From Pseudomonas paraversuta (lineage in GTDB: Bacteria > Pseudomonadota > Gammaproteobacteria > Pseudomonadales > Pseudomonadaceae), in assembly GCF_904063065.1 (NCBI RefSeq), contig NZ_CAJFCL010000015.1, forward strand, positions 1 to 57,251: 57,251 bases of DNA, given 5' to 3'. Shown piece by piece: positions 34,305 to 42,991 of this stretch. A program made the position numbers and the translations under genes. A model generated the notes under the pieces. That model did not search any database, was not told where the DNA came from, and saw nothing but the letters and a program-made list of their open reading frames with translations. Within the stretch, counting starts at the first letter, position 1. Each line of letters begins with the position of its first letter.

Positions 34305-35036
34305 ATGAATGCTCTTTCCAGTGATACCCGCCTGCCGCATTACCAACGCCTGCGTGACCATCTGGCTGAGCAGATCGCCAGGAACCGCTGGCGCCCGGGG
34401 GAGGCGATTCCTACCGAGGCTGCGCTGTCTGCGCAATATCACCTGTCCACCGGCACCGTGCGCAAAGCCATAGACATGCTGGTCAGTGATGGCGTCCTGG
34501 AACGCCAACAGGGTCGCGGTACCTTTGTCCGCCGTCCCCAGTTTCAATCTTCGCTGTTCCGGTTTTTCCGCTTTCAGACGGCCTCCGGCGAACGCCTGGT
34601 GCCGCAAAGTCGCATCCTCAGCGTCGAGCCCGTGGCTGCGCCCTCGGCAGTGGCCCAGGCACTGGGGCTGGCTGTCGATGCAGCAGTGATCCGGATTGTG
34701 CGTATTCGCCTGCTGGAAGTTCAGCCGCTGCTTGCCGAAGAAATCTGGCTGCCCCGCAGCCGTTTCGAGCCGCTGCTCAAGATCGATCTGAGTGAGCAGG
34801 GGCCGTTGCTGTATCCCATCTACGAAGAGATGTGCGGCCAGGTTGTGGCCTATGCCGAAGAAACCCTGACCGCCGAATCGGTCAATGAAGTGCATGCCCG
34901 GCTGCTGCAGGTCGAGGTCAACAGCCCGGTGGTGGTGATCGAGCGGCTGGCCCGGGATTACGCCGGTACGCCGCTGGAGTGGCGACGCTCGCGCGGGCAT
35001 GCCGAGCATTTCCGTTACAGCGTGGATATCCGTTAA
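34305..35036 (+). CDS. GntR family regulator, HutC/UTRA subfamily
   Basis: A 243-residue protein starting MNALSSDTRLPHYQRLRDHL. The winged HTH is in EAIPTEAALSAQYHLSTGTVRKAIDMLVSDGVLERQQGRGTFV, and a UTRA ligand domain follows to the end. The frame continues upstream to 34227, but those 26 residues are translated promoter sequence. It probably controls the MFS permease and amidohydrolase genes immediately downstream (122-bp gap). Confidence 0.9.
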   Translation: MNALSSDTRLPHYQRLRDHLAEQIARNRWRPGEAIPTEAALSAQYHLSTGTVRKAIDMLVSDGVLERQQGRGTFVRRPQFQSSLFRFFRFQTASGERLVPQSRILSVEPVAAPSAVAQALGLAVDAAVIRIVRIRLLEVQPLLAEEIWLPRSRFEPLLKIDLSEQGPLLYPIYEEMCGQVVAYAEETLTAESVNEVHARLLQVEVNSPVVVIERLARDYAGTPLEWRRSRGHAEHFRYSVDIR

Positions 35037-35158
35037 CCCCCCACCCCTGTGGGCCCGTTGGCCGGCAGGGGGTTCATCGTTGTGTTTGTCATGACTGGCC
35101 CGATAGCGGCGCGGTTCGCGTTCGGCTGCCTCAGGTTCCACCCATAAGGATAAGAATC

Positions 35159-36448
35159 ATGTTCAGTTGGTATCGGCAGGTCACTCCCCGGGAGCGAAAA
35201 ACGTTTTGGGCCTGCTTCGGCGGATGGTCCCTCGACGCGCTGGAAGTACAAATGTTCGGTCTGGCGATTCCGGCGCTGATTGCCGCCTTCGCCTTGACCA
35301 AGGGCGATGCAGGATTGATCAGCGCTGTCACCCTGGTGACGTCGGCGATCGGTGGCTGGGTCGGCGGCACGCTGTCTGACCGCTATGGTCGGGTGCGCAC
35401 GCTGCAGTGGATGATTCTCTGGTTCTCGTTCTTCACCTTTCTGTCAGCCTTCGTCACCGGCTTCCATCAACTGTTGATCGTCAAGGCGCTGCAGGGGTTT
35501 GGCATCGGTGGCGAATGGGCGGCCGGCGCAGTACTGATGGCCGAGACCATCAACCCGAAATATCGCGGCAAGGTCATGGGCACCGTGCAAAGCGCCTGGG
35601 CGGTCGGTTGGGGTCTGGCGGTCGGGGTGTTCGCCCTGATCTATTCGCTGGTACCGCAGGACATGGCCTGGCGCGTGATGTTCGTGGTCGGGTTGCTGCC
35701 TTCGTTCCTGATCATCTGGGTGCGGCGCAATGTCGAGGAGCCCGACAGCTTCCAGCGCATGCAAAAGGAACGTGTCATCCCCCAAAGCTTCTTCAAATCC
35801 CTGGCGGGCATCTTCCGCCCGGAACTGATCCGCGTGACCTTGTTCGGGGGGCTGCTGGGGCTGGGCGCCCACGGTGGTTACCACGCGGTCATGACCTGGC
35901 TGCCGACGTTCCTTAAAACCGAGCGCAACCTGTCGGTACTCAACTCCGGCGGTTATCTGGCGGTGATTATCTTTGCCTTCTGGTGCGGCTGCGTGGTCAG
36001 CGGTTTGTTGATCGACCGTATCGGGCGTCGCAAGAACATTGTGCTGTTCGCGTTGTGCTGTGTGGTCACGGTGCAGTGCTACGTGTTCCTGCCGCTGAGC
36101 AATACCCAGATGCTGTTTCTCGGCTTCCCGCTGGGCTTCTTCGCCGCCGGTATTCCCGCAAGCCTTGGGGCCCTGTTTAACGAACTGTACCCGGCGGACG
36201 TGCGCGGTGCCGGTGTGGGTTTTTGCTACAACTTTGGCCGGGTGCTGTCGGCGGTGTTCCCGTTCCTGGTCGGGCATATGAGCGAGTCCATGTCCCTGGG
36301 CTCGGCGATTGGCATCGACGCCGGCATCGCCTATGGCGTGGCCGTTCTCGCCGCCCTTTGCTTGCCGGAAACCCGTGGCCGCAGCCTTGAAAAATCCACG
36401 TCCGTGATCCCGGACGACACCCTTGGCAAAGAGGGCGCCCGTGCCTGA
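35159..36448 (+). CDS. MFS transporter, organic/aromatic acid type
   Basis: A 429-residue, 12-segment major facilitator starting MFSWYRQVTPRERKTFWACFGGW. The inter-helix motif GGTLSDRYGRVRTL follows TM2 and GFGIGGEWAAGAVLMAE is a typical substrate-proton helix of the AAHS/metabolite:H+ group. An AAGGA site precedes the ATG at 35159; the frame upstream is not transporter-like. Adjacent regulator and hydrolase suggest uptake of a carboxylic acid or lactone; the substrate is not identifiable. Confidence 0.88.
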   Translation: MFSWYRQVTPRERKTFWACFGGWSLDALEVQMFGLAIPALIAAFALTKGDAGLISAVTLVTSAIGGWVGGTLSDRYGRVRTLQWMILWFSFFTFLSAFVTGFHQLLIVKALQGFGIGGEWAAGAVLMAETINPKYRGKVMGTVQSAWAVGWGLAVGVFALIYSLVPQDMAWRVMFVVGLLPSFLIIWVRRNVEEPDSFQRMQKERVIPQSFFKSLAGIFRPELIRVTLFGGLLGLGAHGGYHAVMTWLPTFLKTERNLSVLNSGGYLAVIIFAFWCGCVVSGLLIDRIGRRKNIVLFALCCVVTVQCYVFLPLSNTQMLFLGFPLGFFAAGIPASLGALFNELYPADVRGAGVGFCYNFGRVLSAVFPFLVGHMSESMSLGSAIGIDAGIAYGVAVLAALCLPETRGRSLEKSTSVIPDDTLGKEGARA

Positions 36449-36475
36449 AGCCGCTTACTTTTGTAGATGAAATCC

Positions 36476-37306
36476 ATGTCTGATCCCCGTTCCACAACCC
36501 TGACCGGCATCGATAGCCATGCCCATGTATTCAGTCGCGAGCTGAGCCTGAGCGCGGCCCGGCGTTACACCCCGGACTATGACGCGACCCTGGCGCAGTA
36601 CTTGAAATACCTGGGCGACCACGGTCTGAGTCACGGCGTGCTGGTGCAGCCCAGCTTTCTGGGCACCGATAACAGCTACCTGCTGGCAGCGCTGGAACAG
36701 GCGCCCGGGCAACTGCGCGGGGTGGTGGTGCTGGAACCCGGGGTCAAGCCCGGGGTGCTGCACGACATGGCCCGCCAGGGCGTGGTCGGGGTGCGCCTGA
36801 ACTTGATGGGCAAGGCCTTGCCGGACCTGGCCGAGCCAGTCTGGAAAGACTTTCTGGGCCGCATTGCCGGGCTGGGCTGGCATGTCGAGTTGCACCGTCA
36901 GATCGAGGACCTGCCGGATCTTGCACGCCAGCTACTGGCGTCCGGGGTCAAAGTGGTGATTGATCATTTTGGCCGCCCGGACGCACGTCTGGGTCTGGAT
37001 CAACCCGGTTTTGCGCAAATGCTCGAACTGGGGCGCAGCGGTCGGGTATGGGTGAAAGTCTCTGGTATCTATCGTCTGGGTGGCAGCGAGCGGCAAAACC
37101 TCGAGTTTGCCCGGGCGGCATTGCCCTTACTGGTGCAGAACTTTGGCCCGGACCGATTGGTGTGGGGCAGTGACTGGCCGCATACCCAGCATGAACACAC
37201 TATTGACTATGCCCGGGTGATTGAGCAGTTGCAGGCCCTGCAATGCCCGGCGCCATTGCTGCAGTCGCTGCAGGTGCAGGCGGCTAAAGTCTTATTCGGG
37301 TTTTGA
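36476..37306 (+). CDS. Amidohydrolase-2 family (TIM-barrel) hydrolase
   Basis: About 276 residues. The metal-binding motif GIDSHAHVFS is at the N-terminus, VIDHFGRP lies in the middle and the late Asp ligand is in LVWGSDWPHTQ. This is the amidohydrolase_2 fold shared by lactonases such as LigI and by decarboxylases. Start 36467 or 36476 is uncertain; neither has a strong ribosome site. It is 27 bp after the MFS gene and likely acts on the imported compound, so a lactone or unsaturated dicarboxylate is plausible. Confidence 0.85.
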   Translation: MSDPRSTTLTGIDSHAHVFSRELSLSAARRYTPDYDATLAQYLKYLGDHGLSHGVLVQPSFLGTDNSYLLAALEQAPGQLRGVVVLEPGVKPGVLHDMARQGVVGVRLNLMGKALPDLAEPVWKDFLGRIAGLGWHVELHRQIEDLPDLARQLLASGVKVVIDHFGRPDARLGLDQPGFAQMLELGRSGRVWVKVSGIYRLGGSERQNLEFARAALPLLVQNFGPDRLVWGSDWPHTQHEHTIDYARVIEQLQALQCPAPLLQSLQVQAAKVLFGF

Positions 37307-37429
37307 CTGCAGATCGGTCAGTATCGAGTTTGATCTTGTCAATGTAATCGTGGTCTTGCGGGGCTGCGGTGGTAGGGTCGACAGCATGGCGCTTCATTTC
37401 CTTTTCAGTTACCCGGAGACACAGATCAC

Positions 37430-37840
37430 ATGGCAACGGCATCAGCGGTAATCGACATCCCGGCTTCGGCCGACCAGGTCTGGCAATTGATCGGTGGCTT
37501 CAATAGCCTGCCCGACTGGTTGCCGATCGTCACCCGAAGCGAACTCAGTGAAGGCGGGCGCTTGCGCAACCTGCGCACCGAGGATGGCACGGTGATTGTC
37601 GAGCGTCTGCAAACCTTCGACAACGCCGCTAAAACCTACAGCTACTCCCTGACCGAGTCCCCTTTTCCGGTGCAGGACTATCTGGCGACCTTGAGCGTTG
37701 AAGCCCTGGGTGACGGCGCGCGAGTGAGATGGTCCGGTCATTTCACGGCGGTCGGTGTCACTGAAGGCGAGGCACAGGAACTGTTCACGGGTGTCTACCA
37801 GGTCGGCCTGACAGCGCTGCGCGCCAATTTCCCGGGCTGA
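37430..37840 (+). CDS. SRPBCC family protein
   Basis: A 136-residue START-like protein beginning MATASAVIDIPASADQVWQLI, with GGFNSLPDWLPIVTRSELSEG and the C-terminal helix TGVYQVGLTALRANF. These polyketide-cyclase/dehydrase-like proteins bind small hydrophobic ligands. No partner or pathway is evident. The start is supported by a GGAG about 11 bases upstream. Confidence 0.85.
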   Translation: MATASAVIDIPASADQVWQLIGGFNSLPDWLPIVTRSELSEGGRLRNLRTEDGTVIVERLQTFDNAAKTYSYSLTESPFPVQDYLATLSVEALGDGARVRWSGHFTAVGVTEGEAQELFTGVYQVGLTALRANFPG

Positions 37841-37848
37841 CAGCCCAA

Positions 37849-37895
37849 TCCTGCAGGAGCCTGTATCCAATGGGGGCTGGCTTGCCAGCGATGGC
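37849..37895. repeat. REP-like element
   Basis: CCTGCAGGAGCC joined to GGGGGCTGGCTTGCCAGCGATGG; the second part is the GGCTTGCCAGCG REP variant. Confidence 0.65.
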
Positions 37896-38126
37896 GGTGG
37901 GGCAGTCGATGCATCGGCTTCTGACACTCTGCTGCAGTTTTCACCAAGGCAGCAGTAGTGGCATATTGCTCATAAGCTCATAAAGTCGATATTGGCAAGC
38001 TAGACCCTTGAAATAAAACGAAAAACCCGCAAATGGTGGCCATCCAGAATCAGTCCGGGTTGGAAAACTTGTGACTATTTAATGACTTAGGTCAGTATTG
38101 CTTTGAAATAAATTGTGCAAAATAAC

Positions 38127-38230
38127 TTGTTACTTATTGTGACACTGGGGTAAGATCGCCCTGCGTTCACCTACCACGGTTTATGCATTTTTAAGCCCCA
38201 AGTTTCCATCAGCTACTTGGGCTTTTTTTT
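38127..38230 (+). ncRNA. Candidate small RNA with its own promoter and terminator
   Basis: TTGTTA (38127-38132) and TAAGAT (38151-38156), 18 bp apart, resemble a sigma-70 promoter. Transcription from about 38163 would give an RNA of roughly 65-70 nt ending in the hairpin AAGCCCCAAGT/ACTTGGGCTT followed by eight T. No open frame with a ribosome site lies between. The flanking genes run toward it (plus strand, SRPBCC) and away (minus strand, glucarate operon). It was not matched to a named RNA. Confidence 0.45.
38193..38229 (+). terminator. Rho-independent terminator
   Basis: AAGCCCCAAGT pairs with ACTTGGGCTT with one bulged C, followed by a run of eight T, a strong plus-strand terminator. Confidence 0.85.
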
Positions 38231-38270
38231 GCCTGAGATTTGATATTGGATCCAATTTCTACAAGCGCAG

Positions 38271-38301
38271 AAACAAAAACGGCGCCCGTTGCAGGCGCCG
38301 T
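38271..38301 (-). terminator. Rho-independent terminator of the glucarate operon
   Basis: On the minus strand ACGGCGCC, loop, GGCGCCGT is followed by TTTTTGTTT. It lies 17 bases after the dehydrogenase stop. Confidence 0.9.
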
Positions 38302-38318
38302 CGTCCAGTCATAAAGCC

Positions 38319-39902
38319 TTAAGCAATCGCTTTCGAACTCCACTCGCCGTTAACCAGACGTTGCAGGCCCAGCGGGTTGCGATTTTGCAACGCTGCCGGC
38401 AGCAAGGCGTCGGGATAGTTCTGGTAGCACACCGGACGCAAGAACCGGTCGATGGCCAGTGAGCCAACCGAGGTGCCGCGTGCATCCGAGGTGGCCGGGT
38501 AAGGGCCGCCGTGAACCATGGCATCACAGACTTCGACCCCGGTCGGGTAGCCATTGACCAGGATGCGCCCTACTTTTTGCTCAAGAATCGGCATCAGCCA
38601 CTGGTAGTGCTCAAGGTCGGCCGGTTCGCCAATCAGGGTGGCGGTCAGTTGCCCGCGCAGGGCCAGCAGCGCTGCTTTGAGCTGGGCGTCATTTTCCACT
38701 TCGATGATGATCGTCGCCGGACCGAACACTTCTTCCTGCAGCAAAGGATCCTTGTTCAGCAGCAGGCTGACATCGGCCTTGAACAGCTGTGGCTGGGCCT
38801 GTGCGCCGGACTGGCTGTGGCCGGCCAGGTGAGTGATGCCTTTATGGCTGAGCAGGTGCTCGACGCCCTTGGCGTAGTTGCGCAGACCGCCCGCATTGAG
38901 CAGGGTGTGTGGCGCCTGTTCGGCCATCTGTTGCGTGAGTTGTTCGATGAACGCCGACAGCTCGGGGGAGCGCAGGCCGATCACCAGCCCGGGGTTGGTG
39001 CAGAACTGGCCACCGCCCATGGTCACGGATGCGGCCAGTTCCCCTGCCACCTTGCCACCCCGTGCGGCCAGGGCCTGGGGCAGCAGGATCACCGGGTTGA
39101 TGCTCGACATCTCGGCGAATACCGGAATCGGTTGCTCGCGCTCGGCAGCCATTTTGCTCAGCGCATTGCCACCGTGCAGCGACCCGGTAAAGCCCACTGC
39201 CTGAATGGCCGGGTGTTTGATCAGCGGCTCGCCGACGCCGGCGCCGAAGATCATGTTGAACACGCCCTTGGGCATGCCGGTTTTTTCTGCGGCGCGAATG
39301 ATTGCGCAACCGACCTGGTCAGCCGTTGCCATGTGACCGCTGTGGGCCTTGAACACCACCGGGCAGCCAGCAGCAAAAGCAGCGGCAGTGTCGCCACCGG
39401 CAGTGGAAAAGGCCAGTGGGAAGTTACTGGCGCCAAACACTGCCACCGGACCAACGCCGATGCGGTATTGACGCAAGTCCACCCGTGGCAGCGGTTTGCG
39501 GTCCGGCATGGCCAGGTCGATACGGGCGCCTAAAAAGTCGCCGCGACGCAGCACTTTGGCGAACAGGCGCATCTGGCCGCTGGTACGACCGCGTTCGCCC
39601 TGGATACGCCCGGCGGGCAGTGCGGTTTCACGGCAGACCAGCGCCACAAAGTCGTCGCCCAACTGGTCGATTTCGTCAGCAATGGCATCGAGAAATTCGG
39701 CGCGGCGTTCAGGGCTGAGCTGGCGGAATTCGATAAAGGCCTGATCGGCGGCATTGGCGGCGCGGTCTACTTCCTCGGGCGTGGCCTGATGAAAGCGAAA
39801 GGGCAGGGCAACGCCGGTGCTGGCATCGAGGCTTTCAAGGGTGACTGTGCCGGCAGCGCTACGGCTGCCGCCGATAAAGTTTTGGCCTGTTACGGTAGAC
39901 AT
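38319..39902 (-). CDS. 2,5-dioxovalerate (alpha-ketoglutarate semialdehyde) dehydrogenase
   Basis: A 527-residue aldehyde dehydrogenase of the NADP-dependent KGSADH type. The catalytic Cys is in GGGQFCTNPGLV and the general-base Glu is in PVFAEMSSINPVILL. It starts MSTVTGQNFIGGSRSAAGTV with GAGGA upstream; a longer frame to 40133 overlaps gudD and is rejected. It oxidises ketoglutarate semialdehyde to 2-oxoglutarate, the final step of glucarate breakdown. The middle step, a 5-dehydro-4-deoxyglucarate dehydratase (kdgD), is not in the window. Confidence 0.93.
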   Translation of the reverse strand: MSTVTGQNFIGGSRSAAGTVTLESLDASTGVALPFRFHQATPEEVDRAANAADQAFIEFRQLSPERRAEFLDAIADEIDQLGDDFVALVCRETALPAGRIQGERGRTSGQMRLFAKVLRRGDFLGARIDLAMPDRKPLPRVDLRQYRIGVGPVAVFGASNFPLAFSTAGGDTAAAFAAGCPVVFKAHSGHMATADQVGCAIIRAAEKTGMPKGVFNMIFGAGVGEPLIKHPAIQAVGFTGSLHGGNALSKMAAEREQPIPVFAEMSSINPVILLPQALAARGGKVAGELAASVTMGGGQFCTNPGLVIGLRSPELSAFIEQLTQQMAEQAPHTLLNAGGLRNYAKGVEHLLSHKGITHLAGHSQSGAQAQPQLFKADVSLLLNKDPLLQEEVFGPATIIIEVENDAQLKAALLALRGQLTATLIGEPADLEHYQWLMPILEQKVGRILVNGYPTGVEVCDAMVHGGPYPATSDARGTSVGSLAIDRFLRPVCYQNYPDALLPAALQNRNPLGLQRLVNGEWSSKAIA

Positions 39903-39945
39903 CGGTTCAATCCTCGCTAGATAGGCTTTAGACGCGCTATGGAAC

Positions 39946-41295
39946 TCAGCGCACAAGACAGGGTTTTTTGTTGTCGTATTTCCAGCCCGGAACAATGTAC
40001 TGCATGGCGACGCTGTCGTCCCGTGCACCAAGGCCCATACCTTTATACAGTTCGTGGGCTTTGGCCACTGCGTCCATGTCGATGTCCACGCCCAGACCGG
40101 GTCTGGCCGGAACCTTGATGTGACCCTCGACAATTTGCAGCGGTTCGCGGGTCAGGCGCTGACCGTCCTGCCAGATCCAGTGGGTATCGATGGCGGTGAT
40201 TTCGCCCGGTGCGGCGGCCGCCACCTGGGTGAACATGGCCAGGGAAATATCGAAGTGATTGTTGGAGTGCGAGCCCCAGGTCAGGCCCCACTCGTGGCAC
40301 ATCTGGGCGACCCGCACCGAACCCTGCATGGTCCAGAAGTGCGGATCGGCCAGCGGGATATCGACCGCCTGGGACTGGATCGCATGGCCCATTTCGCGCC
40401 AGTCGGTGGCGATCATGTTGGTGGCTGTAGGCAGGCCGGTGACGCGTCTGAACTCCGCCATCACCTCGCGCCCCGAGTAACCGTTTTCGGCGCCGCAGGG
40501 GTCTTCGGCGTAGGCCAGCACATGGTGTTGATCGCGGCACAGGCCGATGGCTTCCTTGAGTGACCAGGCGCCATTGGGGTCAAGGGTAATGCGTGCATCG
40601 GGGAAGCGTTCGGCCAGGGCGGTGACGGCTTCGATCTCTTCCGCGCCGCGCAATACCCCGCCCTTGAGCTTGAAGTCGTTGAAACCGTATTTGGCCTGGG
40701 CCGCTTCGGCCAGGCGGACGATGGTTTGCGGGGTCATTGCCTGTTCATGACGCAGGCGGAACCAGTCATCGGCATCGGCTTCACTGCGATAGGCCAGATC
40801 GGTCTGCTGGCGGTCACCAATGTAGAACAGGTAGCCGAGCATCTTTACCGCGTCGCGCTGCTGGCCTTCACCGAGCAGGGCTGCGACCGGTACTTGCAGA
40901 AACTGGCCCAGCAGGTCGAGCAGGGCGGCTTCCATTGCCGTTACCGCATGGATGGTGATGCGCAGGTCAAAGGTTTGCAGGCCCCGGCCGGCCGAGTCGC
41001 GGGCGGCAAAGGTGGTGCGCATGGCATTGAGAATGCTCTGGTAGTTACCGATAGGTTGGCCTACCACCAGGCTGCGGGCATCTTCCAGGGTTTCGCGGAT
41101 ACGTTCGCCGCCCGGTACTTCGCCGACCCCGGTATTGCCGCTGCTGTCCTTGAGAATCACGATGTTGCGGGTGAAGAAAGGGCCGTGGGCACCGCTGAGG
41201 TTGAGCAGCATGCTGTCATGCCCGGCCACCGGAATCACCTGCAGGCTGGTGACAATCGGGGCTTTTGCCGCGTGGTGCTGGTGTTCGTTATTCAT
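39946..41295 (-). CDS. gudD: D-glucarate dehydratase
   Basis: A 449-residue enolase-superfamily enzyme, with the catalytic KxK in DFKLKGG, metal ligands in LDPNGAW and AYAEDPCGAENG, and the His base in GSHSNNHFDIS. It dehydrates D-glucarate to 5-dehydro-4-deoxy-D-glucarate. It lies between the permease (28 bp upstream) and the semialdehyde dehydrogenase (43 bp downstream), forming a compact gudP-gudD-KGSADH operon. Confidence 0.96.
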   Translation of the reverse strand: MNNEHQHHAAKAPIVTSLQVIPVAGHDSMLLNLSGAHGPFFTRNIVILKDSSGNTGVGEVPGGERIRETLEDARSLVVGQPIGNYQSILNAMRTTFAARDSAGRGLQTFDLRITIHAVTAMEAALLDLLGQFLQVPVAALLGEGQQRDAVKMLGYLFYIGDRQQTDLAYRSEADADDWFRLRHEQAMTPQTIVRLAEAAQAKYGFNDFKLKGGVLRGAEEIEAVTALAERFPDARITLDPNGAWSLKEAIGLCRDQHHVLAYAEDPCGAENGYSGREVMAEFRRVTGLPTATNMIATDWREMGHAIQSQAVDIPLADPHFWTMQGSVRVAQMCHEWGLTWGSHSNNHFDISLAMFTQVAAAAPGEITAIDTHWIWQDGQRLTREPLQIVEGHIKVPARPGLGVDIDMDAVAKAHELYKGMGLGARDDSVAMQYIVPGWKYDNKKPCLVR

Positions 41296-41323
41296 GTCGT
41301 GTTCCTTAAAAAGAGTCAGGGGC

Positions 41324-42664
41324 CTAGGCGGGTTGCAGAGCTGCAGGCATCACAGCCGCGGGCTTGGGTTTGGTCTTGGCAAAGAACACGATGATGGCCG
41401 CAATGATCGAGGTACCGGCCAGGCCGTAAAGCCCGCCCTGAATCGAACCTGTGGTTTGTTCCAGGAAGCCGAAGGTGGTGGGTGCAACGAAGCCGCCGAG
41501 GTTGCCGATGGAGTTGATCAGTGCAATCACCGCTGCCGCGATGCGCGCATCCAGATAACCCTGGGGGATCGGCCAGAACAGCGACGACGCCGATTTGAAG
41601 CCGATGGCCGCAAAGCAGATGGCAATGAACGCGAAGATCGGACCGCCGGTGGTCGAAAGGAACATGCCCAGCGCGGCAATCAGCAAGGCAGCTGCAATCC
41701 AGGCCTGCTGGTACTTGAACCGGCTGGCCAGGGCCGCGAATGCATACATGGCAATGATCGAGATCAGCCACGGGATGGAGTTGAAAAAGCCCACCTGGAT
41801 ATCGCTCAGGTCGCCCATTTTTTTGATGATGCTCGGCAGCCAGAACGTGGCCGCGTAAATGGTCAGCTGGATGCAGAAGTAGATGGCACAGAACAACATG
41901 ATCTGGCGGTCCTTGAGCAGTTTGCCCAGGGTTGGCTTGACGGTGTTGACGGCATCCCGCTCGCGTTGTTCGCGGTCAATTTCGTTGACCAGCGCATCCT
42001 GTTCCTGACGGCTGAGCCATTTGGCGTCATGGGGTTTGGAGTCCAGCCAGAACCAGACAAAGAAGCACAGCAGCACCGAGGCCATGCCTTCAATGATGTA
42101 CATCCACTGCCAGCCATGCAGGCCCATGCCGGTAATTTGCAGGAGCAGGCCGCTGAGCGGACCGGAAATCAGGGATGCCAGCGCGGAACCGCTGAGGAAG
42201 ATCGCAATCGCCTTGCCGCGCTCGGCGCCAGGCAACCAGCGGGTGAAATAGTAGATAACCCCCGGGAAGAAGCCGGCTTCGGCGACGCCCAGCAAAAAAC
42301 GCAGGATATAGAAGTGGGTTTCGTTCTGGATAAAGGCCATCAGGGTGGCGGTGATGCCCCAGGTGAACATGATCCGGGTCAGCCAGATGCGGGCCCCGAC
42401 TTTTTGCAGCAGCATGTTGGAGGGCACTTCGAACAGTGCATAGCCAATGAAAAACAGCCCGGCGCCAAAGCCGTAGGCGGCGGCACCAATGCCCAGGTCA
42501 TGCTCCATATGTGAGCGTACAAAGCCGATGTTGACGCGGTCTATGTAATTGACGATGAACATGATGACGAAGAGCGGCAGTACATGCCTCTTCACTTTTT
42601 GGATCGCGCGCGCCAGAACAGGATCGTTGGCGGGCGCAGCAGACACGTTGCTGGAAATGTTCAC
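41324..42664 (-). CDS. gudP: MFS glucarate transporter (ACS family)
   Basis: About 446 residues and 12 membrane segments. Family features are IVNYIDRVNIGFV in TM1 and GVAEAGFFPGVIYYFTRWLPGAERGKAIAIF, matching the anion:cation symporter branch that includes GudP. The likely start is a GTG at 42662-42664 with GGGG eight bases before it; the frame from 42781 would translate the control region. First gene of the operon. Substrate assigned from its neighbours. Confidence 0.88.
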   Translation of the reverse strand: MNISSNVSAAPANDPVLARAIQKVKRHVLPLFVIMFIVNYIDRVNIGFVRSHMEHDLGIGAAAYGFGAGLFFIGYALFEVPSNMLLQKVGARIWLTRIMFTWGITATLMAFIQNETHFYILRFLLGVAEAGFFPGVIYYFTRWLPGAERGKAIAIFLSGSALASLISGPLSGLLLQITGMGLHGWQWMYIIEGMASVLLCFFVWFWLDSKPHDAKWLSRQEQDALVNEIDREQRERDAVNTVKPTLGKLLKDRQIMLFCAIYFCIQLTIYAATFWLPSIIKKMGDLSDIQVGFFNSIPWLISIIAMYAFAALASRFKYQQAWIAAALLIAALGMFLSTTGGPIFAFIAICFAAIGFKSASSLFWPIPQGYLDARIAAAVIALINSIGNLGGFVAPTTFGFLEQTTGSIQGGLYGLAGTSIIAAIIVFFAKTKPKPAAVMPAALQPA

Positions 42665-42732
42665 AAATCTGACCCCACTGATTATTTTTATGCGGGTGTG
42701 GCTGACCGGTGGCTTGGCCGACCGGTTGACGG

Positions 42733-42743
42733 ACATCATACGA
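42733..42743. promoter_or_regulatory. Half-conserved FadR-type operator
   Basis: ACATCATACGA keeps the right half (ACNA) of the FadR-family consensus TNGTNNNACNA; the left half is degenerate. It lies about 70-80 bp upstream of the gudP start. Confidence 0.45.
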
Positions 42744-42916
42744 GTTGAGTTTTCGCCTCGCAATGCCCGGAAACAAACCAATAAGTTATAAATGGCCTGT
42801 TTGTAATACTTTTAAGTGTATTTACAGGGGGTTAGGCAGGGTTTTAGCGACGGTGTGAAGTTGGGGAGAGCGGAGTGGATCCGGGGGTTTTAAAATTTTG
42901 TTGAGTTTTAACAAGG

Positions 42917-42927
42917 TTGTCATACGA
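42917..42927. promoter_or_regulatory. FadR-type operator upstream of the regulator
   Basis: TTGTCATACGA fits the FadR-subfamily consensus TNGTNNNACNA at every fixed position. It lies 65 bp upstream of the regulator's ATG, so autoregulation is likely. Confidence 0.65.
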
Positions 42928-42991
42928 GTTGAGGCCTCTCAGGCTCGAACCAGGTGATAGTATTAAGCCGCCTCAGGTGAAGGGAATAGCC

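Larger units (their letters stand above)
37841..38318. other. Intergenic region with REP, candidate sRNA and terminators
   Basis: 478 bases without a protein gene. In order: a REP-like element (37849-37895), an AT-rich stretch (37965-38150), a promoter-like pair (38127-38156), a short transcribed segment ending in a terminator (38193-38229), and a minus-strand terminator for the glucarate operon (38271-38301). Confidence 0.7.
42665..42991. promoter_or_regulatory. Divergent control region of the glucarate operon
   Basis: A 327-base gap between gudP and its regulator. The 14-mer TCATACGAGTTGAG occurs twice exactly, at 42736-42749 and 42920-42933, 184 bp apart and near the two divergent start regions. 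Confidence 0.8.

Noticed and set aside
39903..40133. 77-residue N-terminal extension of the semialdehyde dehydrogenase
   Set aside because: It overlaps gudD coding sequence in another frame and is not dehydrogenase-like; the GAGGA-preceded ATG at 39902 fits the family.
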